A stretch of 64,000 nucleotides of DNA from Marinomonas sp. KMM3893 (GTDB taxonomy: Bacteria; Pseudomonadota; Gammaproteobacteria; Pseudomonadales; Marinomonadaceae), in the NCBI RefSeq assembly GCF_004352855.1, contig NZ_SJSC01000003.1, positions 248,001 to 312,000 of the forward strand, written 5' to 3'. Shown here in pieces: positions 44,467 through 52,983 of this stretch; position 1 is the first letter of the stretch; each line of letters begins with the position of its first letter. The notes below the pieces were generated by a model. It searched no databases and was not told the origin of the DNA. It worked only from the letters and a program-made list of their open reading frames with translations. The translations under genes and the position numbers were made by a program.

Positions 44467-45150
44467 TTAGCCTATTTTATCGAGTTCTTCATAGACTTTG
44501 CGCAGCCAGACTTTCATTCGCTGACGCTCTGCGATATTCATAATACTTCGGTCATTGGCCACTGACCAAAAGCTGCTGCTATTAAAGTCTATTTTCTGCG
44601 TTAATTTGGTTTGAAGTTTAGCGAGTTCCAGAATTAAGGCATCGCGTTCGATGGCTTGCTTGTAGGTGTCTGATTTTTGAAAGCGAGAGAAGTCACTGCC
44701 ACGACCAAAGTTTTGCACCACGACAAAATCAACCGAAGGTTGTTGATAGCGGGTTAATAATTGCTCAAGCAGGGCGACTGAATCCGCGCCATCGTCCATT
44801 ACGTGCCACAAACACACCTGATAACCCATTTCATCCAACAGCCCAAAGACATCTGTTTCTTCGATCCAAACGCCAAGCGGTTGAGCGGCTTGGGCGGCCA
44901 AATCAATAATGAGGTCACGATCTGGGTATTCTTCAATGGCCGCTAACATGCCATCTAGGCTGTCTTCTTCACCAATGATAATAGGGGAGGAGAAATCTTG
45001 ATAAAACCGCGAGAAAGTCGCGTGGGAAGAGTCGCAATCAAAGCCGAGAAACGGCCGTTCATTATCAATGTAATACTGGGCTAACACGCGCGCGGTCATG
45101 GATTTGCCAACGCCGCCTTTTTCACCACCAACAAAATGTACTTTAGACAT
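44467..45150 (-). CDS. orphan ParA/MinD-type P-loop ATPase
   Basis: A 227-residue protein with a deviant Walker A (GGEKGGVGKS, residues 8-17; the first Lys at residue 11 is the signature lysine), a LGFDCDSS motif at strand 2 and LIIDLAAQ as the Walker B-like strand. Members of the ParA/MinD group dimerise on ATP and position DNA, protein clusters or flagella. There is no ParB-like partner, parS-like repeat or plasmid gene nearby. It resembles chromosomal proteins often labelled mobilization protein or CobQ/MinD-like. The cargo is unknown. Confidence 0.8.
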   Translation of the reverse strand: MSKVHFVGGEKGGVGKSMTARVLAQYYIDNERPFLGFDCDSSHATFSRFYQDFSSPIIIGEEDSLDGMLAAIEEYPDRDLIIDLAAQAAQPLGVWIEETDVFGLLDEMGYQVCLWHVMDDGADSVALLEQLLTRYQQPSVDFVVVQNFGRGSDFSRFQKSDTYKQAIERDALILELAKLQTKLTQKIDFNSSSFWSVANDRSIMNIAERQRMKVWLRKVYEELDKIG

Positions 45151-45270
45151 TCAACTCTCCTTGCAATGCATCATGTAAACGAAATACTAGCCGTTCAGTC
45201 CCTTGGGGAAATCCCCTGTTTCCTCTGCAGATACTTTATCAATATTTTATGGTGAAAAATGATTTTTTTG

Positions 45271-45305
45271 ATAATAAAAAAGCCAGCCTGGTCACAGGCT
45301 GGCTT
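45271..45305 (-). terminator. Rho-independent terminator of dapA
   Basis: AAGCCAGCCTG (45280-45290), loop GTCA, CAGGCTGGCTT (45295-45305). Read leftward it is followed by TTTTTTATTATC. It lies about 34 bases beyond the dapA stop. Confidence 0.92.
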
Positions 45306-45338
45306 ATGCAGTGAGATTGTTGCCTTAAGAGCGTTGGA

Positions 45339-46211
45339 TTAGATCAACTCTAGATCAAGCATAGCTTGGCGAATGCTGGCTTTGCTGCTGTCTTGCAGTG
45401 GCACAATGGGTAAGCGACATTCTTCAGAACACAGACCAAGCAATGACATGGCGTATTTAGCGCCCGCTGGGTTAGGTTCAATAAACAGAGCGCTGTGCAA
45501 GTTAAACAGCTTGTCTTGCAGTTGAGCCGCTTCGCTGAATCTGTTTTCGCGACATAAACGTTGTAATTCAACAACTTGCTTCGGTGCTACGTTGGAAGAA
45601 ACGGAAATACAACCGTTACCACCGCCCACGTTATACGCCACTGTCGTCACATCATCACCGCTTAAAAAGCAAAAAGGCTTATTGACTAAAGCGCGTTCAC
45701 GGATGGGGCGTGTTAGGTCACCGGTCGCATCTTTGACACCAATAATGCGTGGTAATTCTGCTAAACGAACTAAGGTGCTGACTTCAAGACCAACAACAGA
45801 GCGCGGAGGAATGTTATAAAGCACGATAGGCAGTTTGCTGTTGTCATGGACGTATTTGAAATGTTCGTACAAACCCGTTTGATTCGGGCGGTTATAGTAA
45901 CCTGCCACATGTAAGGTGGCATCGGCGCCTGCTTGGTAGGCAAACTCAGAATAGTTGACGGCTTCGACTGGGTTGTTCGATCCAGCACCCGCTAATACTG
46001 GGACGGCTTTATTGGTTTCTTCTACGGTAATTTCGATGACGCGCTTATGTTCGTGTTCGCTTAGAGTAGGGGACTCGCCAGTCGTACCAACAGGAACCAG
46101 TCCGTCGATGCCTTGGTCTATTTGCCAGCGGACAATGTTACGCAGAGCGTCTTCATCTAATTGACCATCACGAAAAGGAGTAATTAAAGCGGTTATTGCA
46201 CCGTGGAACAT
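45339..46211 (-). CDS. dapA: 4-hydroxy-tetrahydrodipicolinate synthase
   Basis: A 290-residue class I aldolase-fold enzyme with the DapA signature GTTGESPTLSEHEH near residue 43, catalytic Tyr in LYNIPPRS near 133 and Schiff-base Lys in IIGVKDATGD near 161. It condenses pyruvate with aspartate semialdehyde in lysine and diaminopimelate synthesis. It is monocistronic here, whereas many gammaproteobacteria have a bamC-type gene downstream. ATG 46211 follows GAGG. Confidence 0.95.
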   Translation of the reverse strand: MFHGAITALITPFRDGQLDEDALRNIVRWQIDQGIDGLVPVGTTGESPTLSEHEHKRVIEITVEETNKAVPVLAGAGSNNPVEAVNYSEFAYQAGADATLHVAGYYNRPNQTGLYEHFKYVHDNSKLPIVLYNIPPRSVVGLEVSTLVRLAELPRIIGVKDATGDLTRPIRERALVNKPFCFLSGDDVTTVAYNVGGGNGCISVSSNVAPKQVVELQRLCRENRFSEAAQLQDKLFNLHSALFIEPNPAGAKYAMSLLGLCSEECRLPIVPLQDSSKASIRQAMLDLELI

Positions 46212-46559
46212 ACTGTTGCCTCATTAATAGTAGGTAAGCATGTCGCTGAAGAGAAAGTGAACCCGTCAGCGAGAAATGCTGCCGGGGAATTTTTTATCTT
46301 ACATCCACACGTCAGCGTTGCAGGGCTTCTTAGCCTTACGTTTATCGCCGTTGTGTTTTGATAAGATGACATTAAGCATAGTGTTTATTAGTAAATCTAT
46401 TCTGTAAGTTGATGGTTATCATGCTGCCGTTTTTGTCTTAGAAGGTCAAGACTCCGTGCTTAATTATCTAGGATTTAGAGGTGAATACGGGCAAAATAAT
46501 CCGCCTGTGTATTTTCGTTTTCTGTCACAACCCTAAAAGTTAATAATAAGAGTGTTCAA
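46212..46559. other. 348-base gap between divergent dapA and lysE-type gene
   Basis: No gene or RNA element is recognisable. It must hold both promoters. It does not show the folded structure expected of a lysine riboswitch as far as I can judge by eye. Confidence 0.4.
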
Positions 46560-47171
46560 ATGGATTTAGCAACTTGGCTATCGTTAGCCGCAATTTGTAC
46601 TATGGGGGCGATTTCGCCTGGCCCAAGTTTGGCCGTGATACTAAGAGTGACATTATCTCAAGCGCCTTTGCATGGTGTGGTCGCGGCAATCACTCATGGC
46701 CTCGGCGTTGGTTTTTGGGCCTTGCTGACGATGCAAGGTTTGGCGGTGCTGGTAACGGCACACCCCACTGCGTTTCATATTTTGTCTGTGATTGGCGGCT
46801 TGTATTTGGCCTGGTTAGGGATTAAATCCATTCGCTACGCTGGCAAAAGTGGCGACATAGACGCCACTGGGGTGAAGTCTTCCTATTGGGAATCGGCGCG
46901 AGATGGTTTTTTCATGGCGCTCATGAACCCCAAAGCCGGGTTGTTTTTTCTGGCGCTGTTTAGTCAATACATTCAGGCTGATATGGACGCCTTAGTGCAG
47001 TTTCAATTATGGGCAACCGTGGTGCTCATCGATGGTGGCTGGTATGTCTTAGTGGCGTTGCTGCTTGCTGGTGGGCCAGTGCTTCTATGGTTGCGCCGTC
47101 ATCAGGTATGGGTCGATAGAGTCATGGGGTGCTTGCTGATTTTATTGGCGTTGAAAGTCATTATTGGATGA
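46560..47171 (+). CDS. LysE/RhtB-family amino-acid exporter
   Basis: A 203-residue membrane protein of about six helices with the family signature ISPGPSLAVILR near residue 18, the GLYLAWLGIKSIR stretch near 82 and DGFFMALMNPKAGLFFL near 118. LysE/RhtB proteins export lysine, homoserine, threonine or related amino acids. It lies divergent from dapA, which may or may not be meaningful. A weak ribosome site (AAGAG) precedes ATG 46560. Confidence 0.88.
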   Translation: MDLATWLSLAAICTMGAISPGPSLAVILRVTLSQAPLHGVVAAITHGLGVGFWALLTMQGLAVLVTAHPTAFHILSVIGGLYLAWLGIKSIRYAGKSGDIDATGVKSSYWESARDGFFMALMNPKAGLFFLALFSQYIQADMDALVQFQLWATVVLIDGGWYVLVALLLAGGPVLLWLRRHQVWVDRVMGCLLILLALKVIIG

Positions 47172-47224
47172 TAGCGAATTGCTGCATCAAGCGGTGGGCG
47201 TCAATCGCTAATAGTCGCCATAAG

Positions 47225-47264
47225 AAAGGGGCGCTCAGTGAACAACACTGGGCGCCCCTTTTTT
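47225..47264 (+). terminator. Rho-independent terminator of the lysE-type gene
   Basis: AAAGGGGCGCTCAGTG (47225-47240), a 5-base loop and CACTGGGCGCCCCTTTT form a long GC-rich stem with one G-U-type pair, ending in TTTTTT. Confidence 0.93.
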
Positions 47265-47280
47265 GATGGTCTCTTTATCT

Positions 47281-47320
47281 TTGGAAATTTATCCTTGGAA
47301 ATTTATCCTTGGAAAATAAA
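47281..47320. repeat. 14-bp tandem repeat at the 3' end of the cNMP/acyltransferase/SGNH gene
   Basis: TTGGAAATTTATCC occurs twice in direct succession (47281-47294, 47295-47308), followed by a partial third copy TTGGAAAATAAA. The stop codon of the leftward gene (47303-47305) lies in the second unit, so copy-number change would alter only the 3' end. Confidence 0.75.
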
Positions 47321-49918
47321 TGCCTGCTCTTTGTTTAGGTGTTTTGTCCAGATGTCATACGCTTTGCTATTGATGTGCAATTTGTCCCCTTCAAAGCAGT
47401 TCTCTTTAATCTCTCCCTCTTGATCCAGCAAGGTAGAGAATAGGTCGAGGTAGCGAGTATTGGGTCGTGTGATCGCCAAGCGCTCCAGCTGTGAGTTGGC
47501 TTTTTCTATGGTGTCACGCATCGCGCGGCGTGCAGGACTGCACTTGATGCTTAGCAAGGTTACGGGGATGCCGGGCAGGTAACGGTCGATTTTTTGCAGT
47601 AAATCGATGTAAAGCTCAGTTACCTTGTTGCTATCACAATGATTTCCTATGTCATTGTCACCTGCGTAAATCACCATAGAGCGTGGATTATGAGGCAAAA
47701 TGATGCGCTCAAAATAGTACACACAGGCTTCTAAGGTGGCGCCGCTAAAGCCTAGATTAATGGTGTCCTTAGGGTGGAAATGTTCATCAAAATCGTGCCA
47801 GAGACGAATGGTCGATGAGCCATAAAAGGCGACAGGGCGATCTTTGTAATCCTGATGCGCAGTACGGAATTCTAGTTCTCGTACATCAGACTCAAACTCC
47901 ACATCCAACTGGTTTAGACTCATTACATTGGAGCGATAACCAGAGCGTCCACTGAGAATCGGGTATTGGCGGATCTCTCTTGATAGCTCGACCGCTTCAT
48001 TCACGTAACCACGGTATTCTTCTTGGTATTCTGCTAAAAAGGCGTCCAGCGCTTTAGGGTCTTGGGTGTCAACTCGGTCGGACAATTTAAACGCCGGTTT
48101 GATGATCACGGTGTAAATGTTGTGATCCGCACGACGGTCAAAGTTGGCAACCACGAGAGGCACTATCCAAGGTTCGTCTGCCCCCATCGATTTCGCCAGC
48201 TCAAAAGCGTGCGGTAAAAAGGTACCAGGTGATTGGTGCGTGCCATAACTCTTGCCTTCTGGAGAGATCATTAGCGGGTAGTTTTTACGTAAGGTGTCTT
48301 GAGACTGCTCAATAAACTGCTGGTATTCAGGAGTGTCCTTACTCAGCGTTTCCCAGCTATCGACAAAGACATTATCAAAGCGCTCATAATAATCGTCACG
48401 CCAGAATTCATTCTCCCCACTGCGACGCACAATCCGTTGCCCTGAAATGCCATATTCTTTATCTATGATCATGGCGCTAATAAATTGGGCGTCGATAGAG
48501 AAGCGGAAACCGTTGGGTAAGCGGTTGGTTGGCGAGCCTAATAAATGATTATAAATAAACAGGCTGCCTGCTTTTTTAGGCAGGTTTTCTAAGCCCTTAA
48601 TCACATAAGGCACTTGCTGAAAAGCTTGCTTGAATTGCTCTGTTCCAAATCGTCTGACATCCAGTGCTGGGGTGTCTTTTGGCAAGCTATTGATGTTGTC
48701 GTAGGCTTTTTGCAAATGACGATAAAAGGCATTCTCACGTTGTAGGTCTTTGAGAATGTCTAAGCACATGCCAGCAATGGTTCTTTCTAGGACGCTGCCA
48801 AAATGCAGACATTTGTACAAGACGCCAAACGCAGAGGCGGTGGTGATGGCGCTTTTTAACAATTCACTGACTTTATAAAGAGGCGAGCTCACCGGTAGAA
48901 CCGCGGCGTTTTGTTCGATGACATTGCTTACGGCAAGGGCTTCATCGTTGGCAATTTGAGACAAATAACGCATGCGGGCGGCCAGTAAATGAGTGCCGAC
49001 CAACCAGATTAAACGGTGTAGGTATTTCACCGACAGTTTTGGCATGGTGTCAAAAAGAGACAATAGCTTGTCTTTCGGGATAAACAGAATACTGCTATCA
49101 CGAGAGGAAATAATAGAGGTGCGGTTTTTTAGTTCATCACCTGGGGTACACCAAGCCAGTAGCGTGCCTGCGCGTGCAATAGAACGAGTGGTAATGATGT
49201 CGCCATTGTCTGTTTGGTAGCTAATGACCGCTTTACCCTTGATTAGGAAATACAAACCGTCAGTGTATTGGTCCTGTTGGCAAATAATATCGCCTTGGTG
49301 AGCCAACAAAATCGACGCCTGTTTGGCCAGAGCGTGAATTTCTGCTTGGGTAAAGGTTTCACAAAAAGGGGCGTAATTTAGCAGCGCTGTCGACTCTTTC
49401 AGCGATTGCGTCTGTTGGTCTGGGTTAACAAAAGGCCGTGTTTCTTCAAACGCCAACGATTCATTGGAAAAGAAAGGGCGTGTTTGGTTATGTATGCTGG
49501 TGAGGACTGGTAGTGATTGTTCGTAGATAAAGCGTAAGAAAATATTCGCGAAGTCGAGGTCGCTGTCTAATATTTTTTGCAATGCCACAATAGGCAGTGC
49601 CAGCACGGCAGAGGATTTGGTCGCCTGGAAGGTGGTGGCATAGCGCGAAGGATGGCGAAAAGCAGACCATCCAATGGGCGTGTATTTGGTGCTCAGCAAA
49701 CCGACATTATAGGATTTACCCTGTTCTTTTAGAGGGATGGAAATGGCGATTTCCCCATCCAATAAAAAATACAAAGAGTGACCAATTTCAAACTGCTTGG
49801 CCAATAATTCGCCTGAGTTAAGGGTTTTTATGCTGGCAATATCAAGCAATGAGGCGTGCAGTTCTTTGCTGGTGTCGGCCATAAAAGGCATGGCTTGTAT
49901 TTGTTCGGTGATGTCCAT
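47303..49918 (-). CDS. three-part protein: two cNMP-binding domains, acyltransferase-like domain, SGNH hydrolase
   Basis: An 871-residue soluble protein. Residues ~1-135 and ~185-315 are two cyclic-nucleotide-binding (CRP-type) beta-barrels (SLYFLLDGEIAIS; DGLYFLIKGKAVIS). Residues ~445-630 resemble a PlsC-type glycerolipid acyltransferase: ISPEGKSYG near 553 matches the PEG block, but the expected HX4D reads NHLLGSP near 457 without the Asp. Residues ~693-871 are an SGNH/GDSL hydrolase with GSS (Ser701), GFSG, GDND (Asn755) and DKLH (Asp845/His848). A second-messenger-gated enzyme acting on acyl chains is a reasonable inference. ATG 49918 follows GAGG. Confidence 0.82.
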   Translation of the reverse strand: MDITEQIQAMPFMADTSKELHASLLDIASIKTLNSGELLAKQFEIGHSLYFLLDGEIAISIPLKEQGKSYNVGLLSTKYTPIGWSAFRHPSRYATTFQATKSSAVLALPIVALQKILDSDLDFANIFLRFIYEQSLPVLTSIHNQTRPFFSNESLAFEETRPFVNPDQQTQSLKESTALLNYAPFCETFTQAEIHALAKQASILLAHQGDIICQQDQYTDGLYFLIKGKAVISYQTDNGDIITTRSIARAGTLLAWCTPGDELKNRTSIISSRDSSILFIPKDKLLSLFDTMPKLSVKYLHRLIWLVGTHLLAARMRYLSQIANDEALAVSNVIEQNAAVLPVSSPLYKVSELLKSAITTASAFGVLYKCLHFGSVLERTIAGMCLDILKDLQRENAFYRHLQKAYDNINSLPKDTPALDVRRFGTEQFKQAFQQVPYVIKGLENLPKKAGSLFIYNHLLGSPTNRLPNGFRFSIDAQFISAMIIDKEYGISGQRIVRRSGENEFWRDDYYERFDNVFVDSWETLSKDTPEYQQFIEQSQDTLRKNYPLMISPEGKSYGTHQSPGTFLPHAFELAKSMGADEPWIVPLVVANFDRRADHNIYTVIIKPAFKLSDRVDTQDPKALDAFLAEYQEEYRGYVNEAVELSREIRQYPILSGRSGYRSNVMSLNQLDVEFESDVRELEFRTAHQDYKDRPVAFYGSSTIRLWHDFDEHFHPKDTINLGFSGATLEACVYYFERIILPHNPRSMVIYAGDNDIGNHCDSNKVTELYIDLLQKIDRYLPGIPVTLLSIKCSPARRAMRDTIEKANSQLERLAITRPNTRYLDLFSTLLDQEGEIKENCFEGDKLHINSKAYDIWTKHLNKEQAFIFQG

Positions 49919-49944
49919 CGTTATTACCTCGGTTCTTTTTGCGC

Positions 49945-50553
49945 TTATTCAGGGCGTTTGATCGTCAGTGTTTGACCAATGAGTGCGTAATCGTTTCCAC
50001 CAAGACGGCTTAACGGATTGAGTTGGGCGTTGTTGATAATGTTGCGCCCGTTTTCTTGTTTCAGAATGTCGTCATCGACATGTAAGCTTAAAATTTCCAA
50101 ATAACAGGCGTTAAATGATGATGTGCCTATCGGGTGCATTTCATAGAGACGACAGTGCATGGCGACTTTTGCCCCTGCAATACGAGGCAAGTGTGGTGTG
50201 AAGTCGACCAGTGTCAATCCGCCATCGTCTAATTCTGATTCGCCGTAGGCTAAGGTCGCGGCACTACGATTAACGGCTTCAATTTGCTCGCCACTTGGAA
50301 TATGCAAAACGCATTCCTGCTCTCGAATTAGGTTGTGCTTAGTGTCTTTTTGAAGATCGGCTGTTTTGTTACCGATAGAAACAACAAGAAGCGCAGGATC
50401 GGGAGAAATGGCAGAAAAGAAAGAAAAAGGAGCAAGATTATAAGACTGATTTTCATTGCGTGTCATGATCCAAGCTATGGGTCTTGGGGTCACGGTTTGG
50501 GTGATCAAGTGATAGCGGTCAGTGCCACTGAGTTGATCAAATTGAAACAGCAT
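49945..50553 (-). CDS. flavin reductase-like (FMN-binding split barrel) protein
   Basis: A 202-residue protein of the flavin reductase-like family: TPRPIAWIMTRN and YNLAPFSFFSAISPDPALLVV form the FMN-contact strands, with a DLQKDTKHN-type segment after. Members reduce flavins with NAD(P)H or bind FMN in oxygenase systems. It is 26 bases upstream of the large cNMP-binding gene on the same strand, so the two may be co-transcribed. It is not linked to the F420 genes. An AGGAAGG site precedes ATG 50553. Confidence 0.83.
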   Translation of the reverse strand: MLFQFDQLSGTDRYHLITQTVTPRPIAWIMTRNENQSYNLAPFSFFSAISPDPALLVVSIGNKTADLQKDTKHNLIREQECVLHIPSGEQIEAVNRSAATLAYGESELDDGGLTLVDFTPHLPRIAGAKVAMHCRLYEMHPIGTSSFNACYLEILSLHVDDDILKQENGRNIINNAQLNPLSRLGGNDYALIGQTLTIKRPE

Positions 50554-50970
50554 AAACCTTCCTAATCAAATCAAAAATCGATACTGGTTAAATTACTACA
50601 AGTGTTGAGGCGTTGTGAATGCTTGATTGGAAACTTGTGCGAATTACTTGCCATTGGCGTGATCTCAAAGCGCAATGGTAAGGAAAACAGACGATTTAAG
50701 ATTGAAATATGAATTTTGTTATTTTTAATGTTTTGTTTGAGCGTATTTTGAGCGATTGAAAGCGCTTAATTTTCATACACTTATTTGTCTAATATCTTGT
50801 TTTGGTAAGGATATTATGAAATGAGACTTTGCATTAAAAGCCTTGAGTACGGCTGAGACTATGCTAAACCTAATACATATACCCAGTTTCTTTCTGCCGG
50901 AAAATTTAGGTAACGCCCGTGAGTTTAACGGCAATAACCTTGCTACAACTTACCCTGAGAGGATGCTGTA
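50554..50970. other. 417-base gap ahead of the prkA operon
   Basis: There is no reading frame of note. The region is AT-rich in its middle (50700-50820). Such long leaders are common before yeaGH, which in E. coli responds to RpoS and nitrogen signals. I could not find a convincing -24/-12 or -35/-10 pair by eye. Confidence 0.4.
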
Positions 50971-52893
50971 ATGAGTATTTTTGACCATATCCAATCTCGC
51001 TATGACGCTCAAAAAGAAGAAGAAATGTCTCTTTCTGAGTACCTCACTTTATGCAAACAGGATTCGTCCGCTTTTGCTTCTTCGGCTGAGCGCCTTTTAA
51101 TGGCCATTGGTGAACCTGAGGTGATTGATACATCCCGCGATACGCGGATGAGTCGAATCTTTTCCAATAAATTGATCAAGCGATACCCATCATTCGAGCA
51201 TTTCTATGGCATGGAAGAAGCCATTGAACGAATTGTGGCTTTCTTAACTCATGCCGCTCAAGGCCTGGAAGAATCGAAACAGGTTTTGTATCTCTTAGGG
51301 CCTGTGGGGGGCGGTAAATCTTCTCTCGCGGAAAAATTAAAAGAACTCATGCAGACAGTGCCGTTTTACGCCATCAAAGGCTCCCCGGTGTTTGAATCGC
51401 CGTTGGCCTTGTTTGACGTCAATGAAGACGGTGACATTCTTCAAGAAGAATACGGCATTCCAAAACGCTACCTAAAAAACGCCATGTCTCCTTGGGCGAC
51501 GAAGCGGCTAAAAGAATTCAACGGCAATATTGAAGAGTTCAAAGTGGTGAAAATTTACCCTTCTGCGCTCAATCAAATCGCTATCTCGAAAACCGAGCCT
51601 GGGGATGAAAACAACCAAGATATTTCGGCCTTGGTCGGTAAGGTCGACATTCGTAAATTGGAATATTTCGAACAAAATGACGCTGATGCTTACAGCTATT
51701 CAGGCGGATTGTGTCGCGGTAACCGCGGCATTATGGAATTCGTGGAAATGTTTAAAGCGCCAATTAAAGTCCTTCACCCTTTGTTAACCGCGACGCAAGA
51801 GGGTAACTATAACGGCACCGAAGGTTTGGGGGGGATCCCTTTTGATGGTTTGATTCTCGCTCACTCGAATGAGTCTGAGTGGCAAACCTTTAAGAACAAC
51901 AAAACCAATGAGGCGTTTATTGATCGGGTGTACACGGTTAAGGTGCCTTACTGTACTCGAGTAACGGAAGAGATGCACATCTACCAGAAATTGCTGGAAC
52001 ACAGCTCGCTGCATCATTCTCCTTGTGCGCCAGATACGCTCAAAATGCTGGCACAGTTCTCTGTGTTGTCCCGCCTAAAAGAGCCTGAGAATTCCAGTCT
52101 TTTTTCGAAAATGCGCATTTACGATGGGGAGTCTTTGAAAGACGTCGACCCTAAAGCGAAATCCTTACAAGAGTACAAAGACGCCGCAGGGGTGAATGAA
52201 GGCATGGATGGGTTATCGACGCGGTTTGCGTTCAAGATTCTCTCACGAGTGTTTAACTTTGACCCGACGGAAGTGGCGGCTAACCCTGTGCACTTAATGT
52301 ATGTGCTAGAGCAACAAATTGAGCAAGAGCAATTCGATCAGGATCGTCACGATCGTTATCTACGAGCTTTGAAAGAATACCTTGCCCCTCGTTATGTGGA
52401 GTTTATTGGTAAAGAGATTCAGACCGCTTATTTGGAATCTTACTCAGAATACGGTCAAAACATCTTCGATCGTTATGTGATTTATGCGGACTTTTGGATT
52501 CAAGATCAAGAATACCGAGACCCTGAAACCGGCGATATTTTGGATCGTTCGTCTATCAATGACGAGCTGGAAAAAATCGAAAAACCCGCGGGCATCAGTA
52601 ACCCTAAAGACTTCCGAAATGAAGTGGTGAACTTTGTGCTTCGAGCCAAAGCCAACAACAATGGCAAAAACCCAAGCTGGTTAAGTTATGAAAAACTCAG
52701 AGTCGTGATTGAACGTAAAATGTTTTCTAACACGGAAGACCTATTACCGGTTATTTCATTCAGTGCGAAATCGTCTAGTGAAGACAAAAACAAACACAAT
52801 GAGTTTGTTAAGCGCATGGTAGAGCGCGGCTACACCGAAAAACAAGTTCGCTTATTGTCTGAGTGGTACTTACGCGTCCGTAAATCTCAATAG
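50971..52893 (+). CDS. yeaG: PrkA-type serine protein kinase / AAA+ protein (YeaG)
   Basis: A 640-residue PrkA-family protein. The AAA-like N-terminal domain has Walker A GPVGGGKSS near residue 111, and the LILAHSNESEW and IDRVYTVKVPYCTR stretches are typical; the C-terminal kinase-like region begins around 480. E. coli YeaG is induced in stationary phase and nitrogen starvation and phosphorylates protein substrates. It is first of three genes that nearly always travel together (yeaG, yeaH, spoVR-type). Confidence 0.94.
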   Translation: MSIFDHIQSRYDAQKEEEMSLSEYLTLCKQDSSAFASSAERLLMAIGEPEVIDTSRDTRMSRIFSNKLIKRYPSFEHFYGMEEAIERIVAFLTHAAQGLEESKQVLYLLGPVGGGKSSLAEKLKELMQTVPFYAIKGSPVFESPLALFDVNEDGDILQEEYGIPKRYLKNAMSPWATKRLKEFNGNIEEFKVVKIYPSALNQIAISKTEPGDENNQDISALVGKVDIRKLEYFEQNDADAYSYSGGLCRGNRGIMEFVEMFKAPIKVLHPLLTATQEGNYNGTEGLGGIPFDGLILAHSNESEWQTFKNNKTNEAFIDRVYTVKVPYCTRVTEEMHIYQKLLEHSSLHHSPCAPDTLKMLAQFSVLSRLKEPENSSLFSKMRIYDGESLKDVDPKAKSLQEYKDAAGVNEGMDGLSTRFAFKILSRVFNFDPTEVAANPVHLMYVLEQQIEQEQFDQDRHDRYLRALKEYLAPRYVEFIGKEIQTAYLESYSEYGQNIFDRYVIYADFWIQDQEYRDPETGDILDRSSINDELEKIEKPAGISNPKDFRNEVVNFVLRAKANNNGKNPSWLSYEKLRVVIERKMFSNTEDLLPVISFSAKSSSEDKNKHNEFVKRMVERGYTEKQVRLLSEWYLRVRKSQ

Positions 52894-52983
52894 AGAATCA
52901 TATTGATGTCGTACCAACGAAGAGGCGGGTGGTGTTTATGCGAAAGACTAAGATGTACTGTCTGATCAGTAAAGGAGGTGGGT

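Noticed and set aside
44467-45150. ParA-like gene as evidence of an integrated plasmid
   Set aside because: No ParB, replication, mobilisation or integrase gene accompanies it, and the flanks are ordinary chromosomal genes.
47281-47320. Tandem repeat as a CRISPR array, iteron or attachment site
   Set aside because: Only two and a half short units with no spacers, and no cas, replication or integrase gene nearby.
49945-50553. Flavin reductase-like protein as the partner of the LLM oxidoreductase
   Set aside because: It is almost 7 kb away in a different, opposite-strand unit beside the cNMP-binding protein; the LLM gene already has an F420 reductase next to it.
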